From Paenibacillus sp. CC-CFT747 (GTDB taxonomy: Bacteria > Bacillota > Bacilli > Paenibacillales > NBRC-103111): 64,000 bases of DNA. Under the pieces are notes generated by a model. The model ran no database searches, was not told where the DNA came from, and worked only from the letters and a program-made list of their open reading frames with translations. Both the position numbers and the translations under genes were made by a program. The stretch lies in the NCBI GenBank assembly GCA_030323305.1, contig CP106741.1, positions 2,356,501-2,420,500 on the forward strand, in the 5' to 3' direction. Positions 55,170 through 63,712 of this stretch are shown one piece after another (positions within the stretch are counted from its first letter, which is position 1; each line of letters opens with the position of its first letter).

Positions 55170-55679
55170 ATGCTGGAAATTACGAAAATTCCTTACGAAG
55201 AAAAGACAATCTTAAGCAGCCTGATCCAGTTGTACCGCTATGATTCCAGTGAATTCGACGGTCACAGCTTAACCCCGCATGGGGTTTACCTCTACAAATA
55301 TTTTGATCATCAATGGACGGAATCGCACCGCTATCCTTATTTGCTGAAGGTGGACGGGGAAATCGCCGGCTTTGTGCTTGTGATGCAGGGGGTGCCGAGG
55401 GAGTTTGTTAAGGTAAGCCAAGCGGAGGAAACGAATGTCATCAGCGAGTTTTTCGTCATGCGGAAGTTCAGGGGCAAGGGATATGGGAAACAGGCGGCCC
55501 ACACCATTTTTCGGACCCATCCCGGAGCCTGGGAAGTCAGGCAGACCAAGGGGAACCAGCCGGCCAATCGGTTCTGGAACCGGGTGATCGGGGACATTAC
55601 GGGCGGAGCCTATACGGAGGTTCGGCTGGATAACGAAAGCTGGCGCGGGCCCGTCCAGGTTTTTGAGGTGAAGGAGTAG
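55170..55679 (+). CDS. GNAT-family N-acetyltransferase
   Basis: Intact 169-residue acetyltransferase, ATG 55170 after CCTAGGAGAAACTTT. LLKVDGEIAGFVLVMQGVPREFVKVSQAEETNVISEFFVMRKFRGKGYGKQAAHTIFRTHPGAWEVRQTKGNQPANRFWNRVIGDITGGAYTEV is a predicted-acetyltransferase type GNAT core with the RGKGYG loop and the ANRFW helix. Substrate unknown. Confidence 0.92.
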   Translation: MLEITKIPYEEKTILSSLIQLYRYDSSEFDGHSLTPHGVYLYKYFDHQWTESHRYPYLLKVDGEIAGFVLVMQGVPREFVKVSQAEETNVISEFFVMRKFRGKGYGKQAAHTIFRTHPGAWEVRQTKGNQPANRFWNRVIGDITGGAYTEVRLDNESWRGPVQVFEVKE

Positions 55680-55695
55680 GGAGGCGGAAAAAGGG

Positions 55696-55845
55696 ATGCT
55701 CACCAGACCCAGGAAGGGCCTGCTTCTTGTTTGGGATTTGCTTGAGAAGAACCGTGAATATTTTGCCTCCTATCGGAAGAAGGGTGGGGGCGATTACCAC
55801 ATCGAACAAGTAGGGCCTAGGCAGGATAACGACATTTTGAGATAG
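55696..55845 (+). CDS. Possible 49-residue small protein, unrecognised
   Basis: An open frame from ATG 55696 reading MLTRPRKGLLLVWDLLEKNR and continuing EYFASYRKKGGGDYHIEQVG. GGGAGG lies eleven bases upstream, which is far. No family recognised. It fills most of the space between a GNAT and a methyltransferase gene. It could be a remnant of a longer gene or non-coding. Confidence 0.3.
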   Translation: MLTRPRKGLLLVWDLLEKNREYFASYRKKGGGDYHIEQVGPRQDNDILR

Positions 55846-55877
55846 TCATATCTTGCACGCCCCGGAGGAGCAGGAAA

Positions 55878-56664
55878 ATGAAATACGACCAAATCGGCAC
55901 ATCCTATAACCAAACGAGAGAGCCCGACCCTCGCATTACCCAGAAATTAATCGAGTGCCTCCAGTTGCCCCCGGTTCCCGAATCCTTGACATAGGAGCAG
56001 GGACCGGGAACTACAGCTATGAGCTTGCCTGCTATGGCTACGAGGTTACCGCGGTGGAGCCTTCCCGGGTCATGCGGGACCAGGGAAAACGTCATAAAAG
56101 GCTAACGTGGATAGAAGGAGCAGCCGAAAACCTGCCGATTGATGATCATTCGGCCGATGGAATCATCTGCACGCTGGCCACGCATCATTTTGCCGATCTG
56201 GGGCTAGCTTTTCGCGAGATGGCCCGGACGGTGAAGGAGGAGGGAAGGATAGTCCTTTTTACGGCGGATCCCCGGATCACTTTCGGCCGCTGCTGGATCT
56301 CGGAGTATTTTCAAGAGCTCGTCGAGCAATCCTGCGAAGCCCAGCCGGCGAGAGAAGATTTCCAGCAGCTCTTTGAGCAGCAGACTACCCGCCCTTCCGT
56401 TATTATTCCTTTCCCGTTGCCGCCTGATCTTAAGGACCGGTTCTTTTTTAGCGGATGGCGAACGCCGGAACTCTATTTGAAGGAGGATTACCGCAGGGGA
56501 TTTCTACCCTGGCATCGTCACCCAAGGAACGGCTGGATAGGAATTTGAAGCTTCTGGAGGAAGACCTGTTGTCCGGCAAGTGGAGAGATAAGCATGGGGC
56601 CGTTCTTGAGCAGACGGAGTGCGAGGGCGGTTACTTTTATCTGGTGGGGTGCGGAAGTAATTGA
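55878..56664 (+). CDS. Class I SAM-dependent methyltransferase (two frameshifts)
   Basis: ATG 55878 after GGAGGAGCAGGAAA; begins KYDQIGTSYNQTREPDPRITQKLIECL, typical of Methyltransf_11 enzymes. After a lost base at about 55965 motif I reads GSRILDIGAGTGNYSYELACYGYEVTAVEPS, then ENLPIDDHSADGIICTLATHHFADLGLAFREMART. A second lost base at about 56505 joins YLKEDYRRGIS to LASSPKERLDRNLKLLEEDLLSGKW. It ends YFYLVGCGSN. The stop overlaps the next start (TTGA). Substrate unknown. Confidence 0.85.
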
Positions 56665-57303
56665 AGACAAATGGGACTACCGTCTACTTGGTCAGGCATG
56701 GACAGACGCAGTGGAATGTCGAGCACCGGCTGCAGGGGCACCAAGACTCCCCGCTGACCGAATGGGGGATCCAGCAGGCGGAATGGCTGGGAGAGGCCCT
56801 TCACGGTGAGAGAATCGACCGGATCTACACCAGCCCAAGCCGGAAGAGCCCGCCGGACGGCAGAGATCATTAAGGGGGCAAGAGAGGTCGATATCGTAGA
56901 CACCCCCGACTTAAAAGAGATTCATATGGGCGTCTGGGAGGGCTTGACTCAGGATGAAGCGAAGGAGCTCTATCCGGATCCGTTCCGCGATTTCTGGGAG
57001 AACCCCGAAAAATTCAAGGTGCCAGGGTGCGAGACTTTTCGGAACGTTTCCGACCGTGCCTTGAACCGGCTTCGATTGATCGTGGAAGAGGATCAAGGGA
57101 AAGCCTTGCTGCTCGTTGCGCATATCGTGGTCGTGAAAGTTCTGATGGCTTATTTTGAGAGACGGCCTCTTAATGAGATCTGGAATCCTCCCTATATCCA
57201 TCCGGCCAGCTTATGCAAAGTCGAGATAGAAGGAGACATTTCGCGAATCCTGCTGCACGGAGACACCTCCCATTATAAAAAGGATACGCTGGCAAGAGGG
57301 TAA
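56661..57303 (+). CDS. Histidine phosphatase / phosphoglycerate mutase-like protein (one frameshift)
   Basis: TTG start overlapping the methyltransferase stop. Catalytic RHG motif VYLVRHGQTQWNVEHRLQGHQDSPLTEWGIQQAEWLGEAL, second active-site His in LLLVAHIVVVKVLMAYF, and Glu in LKEIHMGVWEGLT. The frame changes at about 56838. Removing one C (or adding two bases) gives IYTSPSGRARRTAEIIKG, the conserved family segment. Likely a small-molecule phosphatase. Confidence 0.88.
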
Positions 57304-57356
57304 AAGCCTACAATGCCAATTAGGGAAACTCCCTATGAAAGGAGACCAAGCGATAT

Positions 57357-57827
57357 ATGTATACGCACAGACCGGCAACAACAGAAGATTACCAGGAAAT
57401 CGCCCGATTTCCGCAGGACGCCCGGGAGCTGTTCTTCATGTACCCGAAGGGAACCTTTCCGCTAACCGCGGAGCAGCTGGAGGAAGCCGCCTCCACCCGG
57501 TTCAAGCCCACGGTGGTAGAGCACAACGGGCAGGTCGTGGGCTACTGCAACTTCATAACGGTTACGGAGGACTCGTGCTCACTGGGGAATTTCATCATTC
57601 ACCCGGACTATCGGGGAAAGGGTGCGGGAAGATCCTTAATCGAAGCCATGCAGGAATGCGCCCGTTCGGAGCTCAAGCTAAAGGTTTTTCGGCTGATCTG
57701 CCATAACACGAATACGGGAGCCCTGCTGTTCTATGCGAAGCTAGGCTTTACGCCGTACGGGTTCAACTTTCAGACTGATCAAGAAGGAACGCCGATCGTC
57801 GGCATTAAGCTGGAAGTCCTTTTGTAG
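57357..57827 (+). CDS. GNAT-family N-acetyltransferase
   Basis: Intact 156-residue acetyltransferase: MYTHRPATTEDYQEIARFP, VVEHNGQVVGYCNFITVTEDSCSLGNFIIHPDYRGKGAGRSLIEAMQECARSELKLKVFRLICHNTNTGALLFYAKLGFTPYGF. Acetyl-CoA loop RGKGAG, and NTGALLFYAKLGF as the final motif. AAAGGAG lies twelve bases before the ATG, slightly far. Substrate unknown. Confidence 0.92.
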   Translation: MYTHRPATTEDYQEIARFPQDARELFFMYPKGTFPLTAEQLEEAASTRFKPTVVEHNGQVVGYCNFITVTEDSCSLGNFIIHPDYRGKGAGRSLIEAMQECARSELKLKVFRLICHNTNTGALLFYAKLGFTPYGFNFQTDQEGTPIVGIKLEVLL

Positions 57828-57828
57828 G

Positions 57829-58155
57829 ATGGACCGGGTTAAGGAGGTAAGAACCATCAGAAAAGCCTATGGTTTTCTTCTGGTGATTGCGTTAGCAGTC
57901 CTTGTCCTGAACAAGACCAATCCTTCCTCTTCTGATTATCACGAGTATTTGAATGAAGCTCATGGCATCCTGTGTCCTTTGCCTAACGATAGTTGTTTTC
58001 ATCAAACAAAGGATGCTTATTCGCAAGGGATAAAGGATTTTGGTCTGTTCATGGTGGCCAAGACCACCATATTCGATGAAGGGACTAACTACATTCGAGT
58101 AGCAGGCCTGCTGGGGCATTTCTTCGTGATCGAAAAGAAGCTAAAGCGACCGTAA
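57829..58155 (+). CDS. Membrane-anchored small protein, DUF4359-like
   Basis: 108 residues. ATG 57829 is one base after the previous stop (TAGGATG), so it is probably translated by coupling. An AAGGAGG lies inside the frame at 57840-57846 with no ATG/GTG/TTG at the right distance in frame (ATC is there), which is odd. One membrane anchor (AYGFLLVIALAVLVLN), then an exposed domain with NPSSSDYHEYL, as in DUF4359 proteins. Function unknown. Confidence 0.55.
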   Translation: MDRVKEVRTIRKAYGFLLVIALAVLVLNKTNPSSSDYHEYLNEAHGILCPLPNDSCFHQTKDAYSQGIKDFGLFMVAKTTIFDEGTNYIRVAGLLGHFFVIEKKLKRP

Positions 58156-58309
58156 GAAAAGAACCCCCTTGTAGGGGTTGGAATAATAAGGTAAAGTGTA
58201 AGGAGTTTGGAATTTACGGTAGTCCTGGCATCAAGAAGAATCCACCTGTGAGCTTTCCAGCTTGAGGTGGATTTTTGTTTCCGGGCTGGGGAAATGGGGA
58301 TGAAATCAC

Positions 58310-58486
58310 GTGAATACGACTGCGACAGCCACGGCAGCGGTCCATTTTCCATTGTTGATTATGCTGGTTTATTTGATTTTTACCGGTGTGGGGATTTACG
58401 TGTTAGTCCTGGTGATTCAGTTTCTCCGCCGGGCCATCAAGGCTTTGGAGATTTATATCCGCTTAAACGGAAGTAAGCGGTTATGA
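58310..58486 (+). CDS. 58-residue single-pass membrane micro-protein
   Basis: GTG 58310 with GGGGA ten bases upstream. Reads MNTTATATAAVHFPLLIMLV then a continuing hydrophobic segment YLIFTGVGIYVLVLVIQF and a basic amphipathic tail LRRAIKALEIYIRLNGSKRL. The stop overlaps the next ATG as ATGA, so translation is coupled, which is the best evidence that it is real. Similar short proteins with a single transmembrane helix and basic tail are common in Paenibacillus, with no known role. Confidence 0.6.
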   Translation: MNTTATATAAVHFPLLIMLVYLIFTGVGIYVLVLVIQFLRRAIKALEIYIRLNGSKRL

Positions 58487-59001
58487 GGCACCTGTACCAT
58501 TTTAGCGAGGAAGGGGAGATTGTCCTCTTTGAACCTCGCACGATTTATGACCAGACGGAGGCCAAGGTTTGGGCGATCGACGCCTTTCACGCTCCGCACT
58601 ACTATTTCCCGCGGGATTGTCCGAGGATCTGCTTATGGCCCAGGGACGAGACAACCGAAGAGGATGTGTCCCGGTTCTTCGGAATGTCGGCCGTCCGCCG
58701 GATGATTGCGGTCGAGAGCGGATGGTATGATCAAATCCGTAAAGGGCACCTTTACCGGTATGTTTTCGACGGGGAAGGATTCGTAGTAGAGGAACCGAAC
58801 GCGGGCTACTACACCTCGGTCCGTGCGGCCAAACCGTTACGGGTGGACCGGATCGAGGATTTGCCGGACGCTCTGCTTAAGGAAGGAATCGAGCTGAGGA
58901 TCACGCCATCTCTCACGCCCTTGAAAGAGGCCGTCCTCCGGTCTACCCTTAACTTCTCCATGATTCGGATGCGGAATGCCCGGCAGGAGGGGACTCTCTA
59001 A
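58483..59001 (+). CDS. DUF6886-like protein
   Basis: Intact 172-residue soluble protein, ATG overlapping the previous stop. LYHFSEEGEIVLFEPR, AKVWAIDAFHAPHYYFPRDCPRICLWP and VSGW-like IAVESGWYDQIRKGHLYRYVFDGEGFVVEEPNAGYYTSVRAAKPLRVDRIEDLPDALLKEGIELRITPSL match a family of Firmicute proteins known only as DUF6886. The HFSEE and WxxDxxHxxxYYFPRDCPR motifs hint at an enzyme. Role unknown. Confidence 0.72.
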   Translation: MRHLYHFSEEGEIVLFEPRTIYDQTEAKVWAIDAFHAPHYYFPRDCPRICLWPRDETTEEDVSRFFGMSAVRRMIAVESGWYDQIRKGHLYRYVFDGEGFVVEEPNAGYYTSVRAAKPLRVDRIEDLPDALLKEGIELRITPSLTPLKEAVLRSTLNFSMIRMRNARQEGTL

Positions 59002-59027
59002 CCTAACTAACCGAAGGAGCGATACGA

Positions 59028-59369
59028 ATGGAACGACGTCTTGTCAAAGGCGGAAGCTACGCTTTCCTGCTTGGGCTGCTGATAGGGATTCTTATTTTCC
59101 CGGACAAGCATACGGTAAACGCGGGGGCGGACCATCAGGTGATCTATGACCCCCTCCGGGTCTATCTGTTCAAGCTGCTCCGGTTCGCCTCCGTCCTTTC
59201 CTTGTTCACAATGGTTTTCGTGTGGGTACAGGGAACCTTCACCATAACGGGCAACCAGACCTCGCTGCTATCCCTGGTTTTGGGGTTTCTCAAGGCTTTC
59301 TTCCTCGTGCTGGTGGCAACCGTGCTGGGAATGCTGCTTTTGCGGTTTGTGACCGGATTGATTGATTGA
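59028..59369 (+). CDS. Three-segment membrane protein, unknown
   Basis: 113 residues, ATG 59028 after AAGGAGCGATACGA. Hydrophobic segments GSYAFLLGLLIGILIFP, FASVLSLFTMVFVWVQ and FLKAFFLVLVATVLGMLLLRFV. Not recognised beyond being a small inner-membrane protein. It is 27 bases downstream of the DUF6886-like gene and probably in the same transcript. Confidence 0.55.
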   Translation: MERRLVKGGSYAFLLGLLIGILIFPDKHTVNAGADHQVIYDPLRVYLFKLLRFASVLSLFTMVFVWVQGTFTITGNQTSLLSLVLGFLKAFFLVLVATVLGMLLLRFVTGLID

Positions 59370-59423
59370 GCGTGCCCTTAACCCTTTATCCTAGGGACCG
59401 AAGCCAATGGAGGTGGCCGGGTT

Positions 59424-60050
59424 TTGAAAAAGTTTATCCTTGGGTTAGGCTGTGGAATGGCATTGACCGCTGCGACGGCTGTGTTGGCCGCAGACACCAT
59501 TCCAGCCTATTGGTTTCCCGCAACATTCGAAGTGAATGGACAGACCAAAGAAATCGGCAGCGAATATACCGTGTTGAACTATAACGGTCATTCCTATGTG
59601 CCTATACGCTTTGCAGCCGAAAGCCTGGGGCTTGGAATCAGGTACATAGACAATACCAATGTCATTTCCATTAGGAATGAGCCAACTAACGTGGATGAAG
59701 AGGCCAAAACGATTTGGTTGGTTAAGTACCGTGTCACCATTGGAATGGACGAAAGCGAGGTAAAGAAGCTTTTGGGCGAGCCAAGCGTTGAACGAACTAA
59801 CGATGATTCCCAACAAGCGGTTTGGCGATACGACCTATCTCCGGTCGAAGGATATACTTACGAGGATTTACATAAAATCGACGTCACTGGGCTGGAGCAA
59901 GGGAAGATAAAAGCCCAGCTTATCATGCATTGGTCCGACGAAGGCCAAGTGGATAGAACCGCCTTGTGGTACAAAACCAGTGAAGATAAATGGATTCACG
60001 TGTATTATTTGTACGAAGACGGTTCCACCACAGAAGCTCTGTACGAATAA
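59424..60050 (+). CDS. Secreted protein with copper-amine-oxidase-like stalk domain
   Basis: 208 residues, TTG start at 59424 (AATGGAGG upstream). Signal peptide KKFILGLGCGMALTAATAVLAA. Residues 28-87 are a stalk domain (FEVNGQTKEIGSEYTVLNYNGHSYVPIRFAAESLGLGIRYIDNTNVISI), with the diagnostic YVPxRxxAExLG motif seen in cell-envelope proteins of Paenibacillus. The remainder (VTIGMDESEVKKLLGEPSVERTNDDSQQAVWRYDL) resembles a SmpA/BamE-like GxPxxx repeat. Probably wall-associated; no catalytic copper site is implied. Confidence 0.8.
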   Translation: MKKFILGLGCGMALTAATAVLAADTIPAYWFPATFEVNGQTKEIGSEYTVLNYNGHSYVPIRFAAESLGLGIRYIDNTNVISIRNEPTNVDEEAKTIWLVKYRVTIGMDESEVKKLLGEPSVERTNDDSQQAVWRYDLSPVEGYTYEDLHKIDVTGLEQGKIKAQLIMHWSDEGQVDRTALWYKTSEDKWIHVYYLYEDGSTTEALYE

Positions 60051-60057
60051 AGCGAAA

Positions 60058-60089
60058 GAAAGCATCATCCTCAGATGGTGCTTTTTTAT
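60058..60089 (+). terminator. Intrinsic terminator after the stalk-domain gene
   Basis: AAGCATCATCC pairs imperfectly with GATGGTGCTT, followed by TTTTTATTT. Confidence 0.85.
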
Positions 60090-60236
60090 TTATAAAAAAT
60101 GGCGTGTGTAGGTTGAGAGCCAGCATAAAAAGTAGACAGCATCTACCATAACTTGGATAATGAAAGGAGCAGGATGCGTTAAAGGATTCGTTTAAGAGTA
60201 GGGGGAATCGATCTCCCAAGAGAAGGGAAGAGTGAA

Positions 60237-60932
60237 ATGTCCTCCGTACAAGCGGTTCTGTTCGACCTCTACGAAACCTTGATTTCCGAATATGCCGGCG
60301 GCTCCCGCAAGGTGAGCCGGGAAAGCCGGGATTACGCAAGCCTTCTCGGCCTCTCCAATGAGGAGTTCAAGCGGGAATGGGGCCGGCGCCATGAGCCGAG
60401 AATGACGGGAGCCCTGGCGACCTTCCTGCTGGTGGTTCAAGACATCCTAAGCGAGCGGGGACTGGTTGGGAAGGATGAGGTGCTGGCTTCCCTTTATCAG
60501 GAAAGGCTTCAAGAGAAGGCGGTTCCCTTCGAGGATATATCGGAGGAAATCGTAGATATGCTGGAAGGGCTGAAGGCGAAGGGGCTTCGGCTCGCCCTGA
60601 TCAGCAACTGCACGGAGGAAGAGGTACGCGCTTGGCCTGCCAGCCGGATCGCCTCCTATTTCGACGAGATCCTCTTCTCCTATGAAGAGGGCTGTGCCAA
60701 GCCGGATCGGAGAATCTACGAAAGGGTATGCTCCCGGCTGCAGGTCCGGGCAGAGGAGTGCCTGTTCGTGGGAGACGGCGGGTCGAACGAGCTGGACGGG
60801 GCCGTCCAAAGCGGAATGAAAGCCTACCAGGCGTGCTGGTTCGTGCCGGATTCCATCAGCGGCCGAATCTCGGGATACCCGAAGCTTAACAAGCCTTCCG
60901 ATCTGCTGGAACAGGTGGACGCTTTGATGTAA
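60237..60932 (+). CDS. HAD-superfamily hydrolase (haloacid dehalogenase-like phosphatase)
   Basis: Intact 231-residue HAD hydrolase. Motif I is AVLFDLYETLI: the nucleophile Asp is present, but the usual second Asp is Tyr, as in the dehalogenase-like branch (FDxYGT). Motif II is LRLALISNCTEEEV, motif III Lys in EEGCAKPDRRIYERV, motif IV CLFVGDGGSNELDGAVQSGM. Cap helices lie between I and II. Probably a phosphatase of small metabolites. Confidence 0.92.
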   Translation: MSSVQAVLFDLYETLISEYAGGSRKVSRESRDYASLLGLSNEEFKREWGRRHEPRMTGALATFLLVVQDILSERGLVGKDEVLASLYQERLQEKAVPFEDISEEIVDMLEGLKAKGLRLALISNCTEEEVRAWPASRIASYFDEILFSYEEGCAKPDRRIYERVCSRLQVRAEECLFVGDGGSNELDGAVQSGMKAYQACWFVPDSISGRISGYPKLNKPSDLLEQVDALM

Positions 60933-60953
60933 CAACCATCCAAGGAGGAGCCC

Positions 60954-61502
60954 ATGCCAGAGCCTATTGTTGTCGTCCCCTATGACGAAAGCTGGAAAGA
61001 GGAATTCCAAAGGACCGGAAGCTTGCTCCGACAGGCCCTAGGGGAGCGGGCTCTCCGGATCGACCACATCGGGTCTACGTCGGTCGCCGGGCTTGACGCC
61101 AAGCCTATCGTGGACATCCAGATCTCGGTCGCGGCCCTGGAGCCCATGGCCTACAAGCCCCTGCTCGAGGCGGAGGGGTATCTCCATCAGGCGGATAATC
61201 CGGACCGGACGAAGCGCTACTTCCGGGAAAGCCCGGGCAGGAAGCGAACCCACCTGCATGTGAGGGAAGCCGGAAGCTGGTCGGAGCAGCTCAGCCTGCT
61301 CTTCCGGGACTACCTGCGGGAGCAGGAAAGCGCCCGCGTCCTGTACGCCGCGCAGAAACATGCGTTGGCGAGAAAATACAAACAACCGCAGGAGCGGGAG
61401 CTTTACGTGGAAGGCAAGGGGCCGGTCGTATGGCAGATCCTTCAAGAGGCCCATCAATGGAGCCAGCGGACGGGCTGGAGGCCGGGAGGCTCGGATGCCT
61501 AG
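60954..61502 (+). CDS. GrpB/UPF0157 family nucleotidyltransferase-like protein
   Basis: Intact 182-residue protein: VVVPYDESWKEEFQRTGSLLRQALGERALRIDHIGSTSVAGLDAKPIVDIQISV is the UPF0157 (GrpB) signature, with the nucleotidyltransferase-like GST..KPxxDI motif. The later RKRTHLHVREAGSWSEQLSLLFRDYLREQESARVLYAAQKHALARKY is typical of the family. ATG 60954 follows AAGGAGGAG. It lies 21 bases after the HAD gene, probably co-transcribed. Biochemical role not established. Confidence 0.93.
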   Translation: MPEPIVVVPYDESWKEEFQRTGSLLRQALGERALRIDHIGSTSVAGLDAKPIVDIQISVAALEPMAYKPLLEAEGYLHQADNPDRTKRYFRESPGRKRTHLHVREAGSWSEQLSLLFRDYLREQESARVLYAAQKHALARKYKQPQERELYVEGKGPVVWQILQEAHQWSQRTGWRPGGSDA

Positions 61503-61543
61503 TCCCTCGCCGTAACCGGACACGTTATAATCAGGGGGAAAGT

Positions 61544-62090
61544 ATGAAACGAATCTATCTTGTCCGTCACTGCCAGGCCGCCGGCCAGGAGCCGGAAGCC
61601 CCGTTAACGGAAATGGGGGTCCAACAGGCCTTGGAGCTTGCTGAATTTCTCCAGGACCGCCGCGTCGAATATATCGTGTCCAGTCCTTTTGTCAGGGCGG
61701 TGGAGACCATCAAGCCGTTAAGCGAGCGGATTAAAGTGGAGGTCCGTACGGACGACCGGCTGCAGGAGCGCGTCCTCAGCGCCGTGCCGCTCGCGGATTG
61801 GATGGAGAAGCTCGAGGCCACCTACCAAGACGAACTTCTCAAATACGAAGGGGAGAGTCGGCGAAAGAGGCGGCCGAACGGGGGCTGCAGGTCATCGGGG
61901 AGCTGCGTCAGAGACCGGAGAGTTCCCTGGTGGCGGTGACCCATGGAGCGCTGCTTTCCTTGATCCTCCGGCATTACGACGGCCGCTTCGGCTTCGAGAA
62001 TTGGAGGCGTCTGACTAATCCGGATGTGTATGAGGTTGCGCTTGAGGGGACCGAGGGGGTACCGTCAAAAGAATTTGGGAAGGCGGCTGA
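61544..62090 (+). CDS. Histidine phosphatase family protein (two frameshifts)
   Basis: ATG 61544 (AGGGGGAAAGT). RHC variant of the catalytic motif: IYLVRHCQAAGQEPEAPLTEMGVQQALELAEFL. VEYIVSSPFVRAVETIKPL, Glu in DDRLQERVLS and second His in SLVAVTHGALLSLILRHYDG. One base is lost at about 61853 (gggagagtcgg; restores YEGGESAKEAAERG). A second lost G at about 62060 restores GTEGGTVKRIWEGG and stops at 62088-62090, directly before a terminator hairpin. As in several relatives, Cys or Gly after RH is tolerated. Confidence 0.87.
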
Positions 62091-62119
62091 TCCGGGAAGG
62101 AGGGACAGCCGCTCTTTTA
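62083..62119 (+). terminator. Intrinsic terminator after the histidine phosphatase gene
   Basis: GCGGCTG pairs with CAGCCGC, then TCTTTT. It overlaps the repaired stop codon. Confidence 0.65.
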
Positions 62120-62228
62120 TGCTCTCATGCCACGTCCCGCTCGGCTTCAGAATTCGTCCTTTCCTCCCCATCGTTTTGTAGTAGAATGTTATAGAGGAAA
62201 ATCCACTTATTGGGATAGCGAGGAAAGG

Positions 62229-63456
62229 ATGAACGAAGTGAAAGGCTTGGTTACTCGATGGTTTCAACATTATTGGAATCCGTATCTGGCCATGGGTGCG
62301 GCAGGCGTTCTGAGCGCCTTATATTTTGGAATAACGGGAACGGTGTGGGCCGTCACGGGTGAGTTTACCCGCCTCGGCGGCCACATTATGCAGCTCTTCG
62401 GAGCCGATCTCGGGAGCTGGAGCTATTTCGGGCTGATCGGCATGAAAGGGACGACCTTCAGCCGAACGGACGGCTGGATCGTCTGGGGCATGTTTATCGG
62501 GGCATTGATTATGATTCTGCTCAGCAACAATTTCAAGATCCGGGCCCCCGGCAGAAAAGACGCTATGTTCAAGGCCTGGCCGGGGGAATCATTGCCGGCT
62601 TTGGGGCGCGCTTGGCTCTTGGCTGCAACCTGGCGGCTTTTTTACGGGCGTTCCGCAATTTTCCTTTCACGCCTGGTTGTTCATGGTCTCCACCGCCCTC
62701 GGTACCTATTTCGGGGTGAAGCTGGTGAATACCTCCTGGTGGAAAGGCCGGGCCCTGCTGCATAAAGGAAATACGCTTGCTCCGGCCAAGCCTGCGGGAA
62801 CGGTCCAGCCCTATATCGGTCTGCTTCTGGCACTAGGGTATGCCGTCCTGATTGCCGTTTTCTTCCTGACCGGCCGGACTATGCTCGGGGTAGCCGCCTT
62901 GTTCGGGGCGTTCTTCGGCATCCTGATCGAAAGAGGCCAAATCTGCTTCACCTCGGCGTTTCGGGATCTCTGGATCAGCGGGCGGGCTACCATGACCAAG
63001 GCGATCATCGCGGGGATAGCCGTCAGCTCCGTCGCCACCCTGCTCATACTGGTCGCTTACGGCATGGATCCCATCACCAAAATTGCGGCCCCCAGCACGC
63101 TGGTCGGCGGGATTCTGTTCGGACTCGGCATCGTGATGGCCGGCGGCTGTGAGACGGGAATGATGTATCGGCTGATGGAAGGCCAGATCGTTTTCCTGCC
63201 GGTGTTCGTTGGCAATATCCTCGGAGCTTCGGTGCTGGCTTATGCCTGGGATCACCTCGGGGTCTACAACACCCTGGTTAAAAGCGGCTCCAAAATCAAC
63301 TGGTTCGTCTCCATGGGACCGGCGGGCGCTCTAACGGCCACTCTTCTTCTTCTCGGCCTGGCCTTCGCCGCAGCCGTCTATTGGGAAAGAAATTATCGGT
63401 TTGGTACCGGCTTAAAGAAAGGGGATGTTTCGCATGAGTTCAAAAATGTCCATTGA
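62229..63456 (+). CDS. YeeE/YedE-family (DUF395) sulfur-compound transporter (two frameshifts)
   Basis: Polytopic protein of about 410 residues with roughly ten membrane segments. After repair of lost bases at about 62577 and 62645 the middle reads FKAWPGGIIAGFGARLALGCNLAAFFTGVPQFSFHAWLFMVSTALGTYFGVKL, and later GIVMAGGCETGMMYRLMEGQIVFLPVFVGNILGA. GCN and GGCETG are the two Cys-bearing loops characteristic of YeeE/YedE proteins, which bring thiosulfate or related sulfur into the cell. ATG 62229 is close to GAGGAAAGG. A TusA-like gene overlaps its 3' end, the standard partner. Confidence 0.9.
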
Positions 63457-63671
63457 TTACACGCTTGATGTCCGGGGAGTCCTGTCCTTTTCCGGTTATC
63501 TATACGCTGGAAACCTTGCGCGACATGCACAAAGGCCAGCTCCTGCAGGTGATTGCCGATTGTCCGGCCTCCTTCCGCAACGTTCCGGAGGAAGTGGTAA
63601 AGCACGGCTATACGCTCGCTCAGGATCCGGTACGGAACGGACGGGAGCTTATTTTCTACATTACGGTGTGA
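63434..63671 (+). CDS. TusA/YedF-like sulfur carrier protein (one frameshift)
   Basis: About 79 residues. ATG 63434 lies inside the end of the transporter gene (23-base overlap). Sequence after repair: MSIDYTLDVRGESCPFPVIYTLETLRDMHKGQLLQVIADCPASFRNVPEEVVKHGYTL. The CPFP motif carries the sulfur-accepting Cys. A G-run at about 63475 is two bases short (ccggggagtcc), unlike most shifts here. The protein probably accepts sulfur from the YeeE/YedE transporter. Confidence 0.88.
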
Positions 63672-63712
63672 AGCCCGGACCGCAGGGCCGGTTTATTCAA
63701 AAGGAGGATTCC

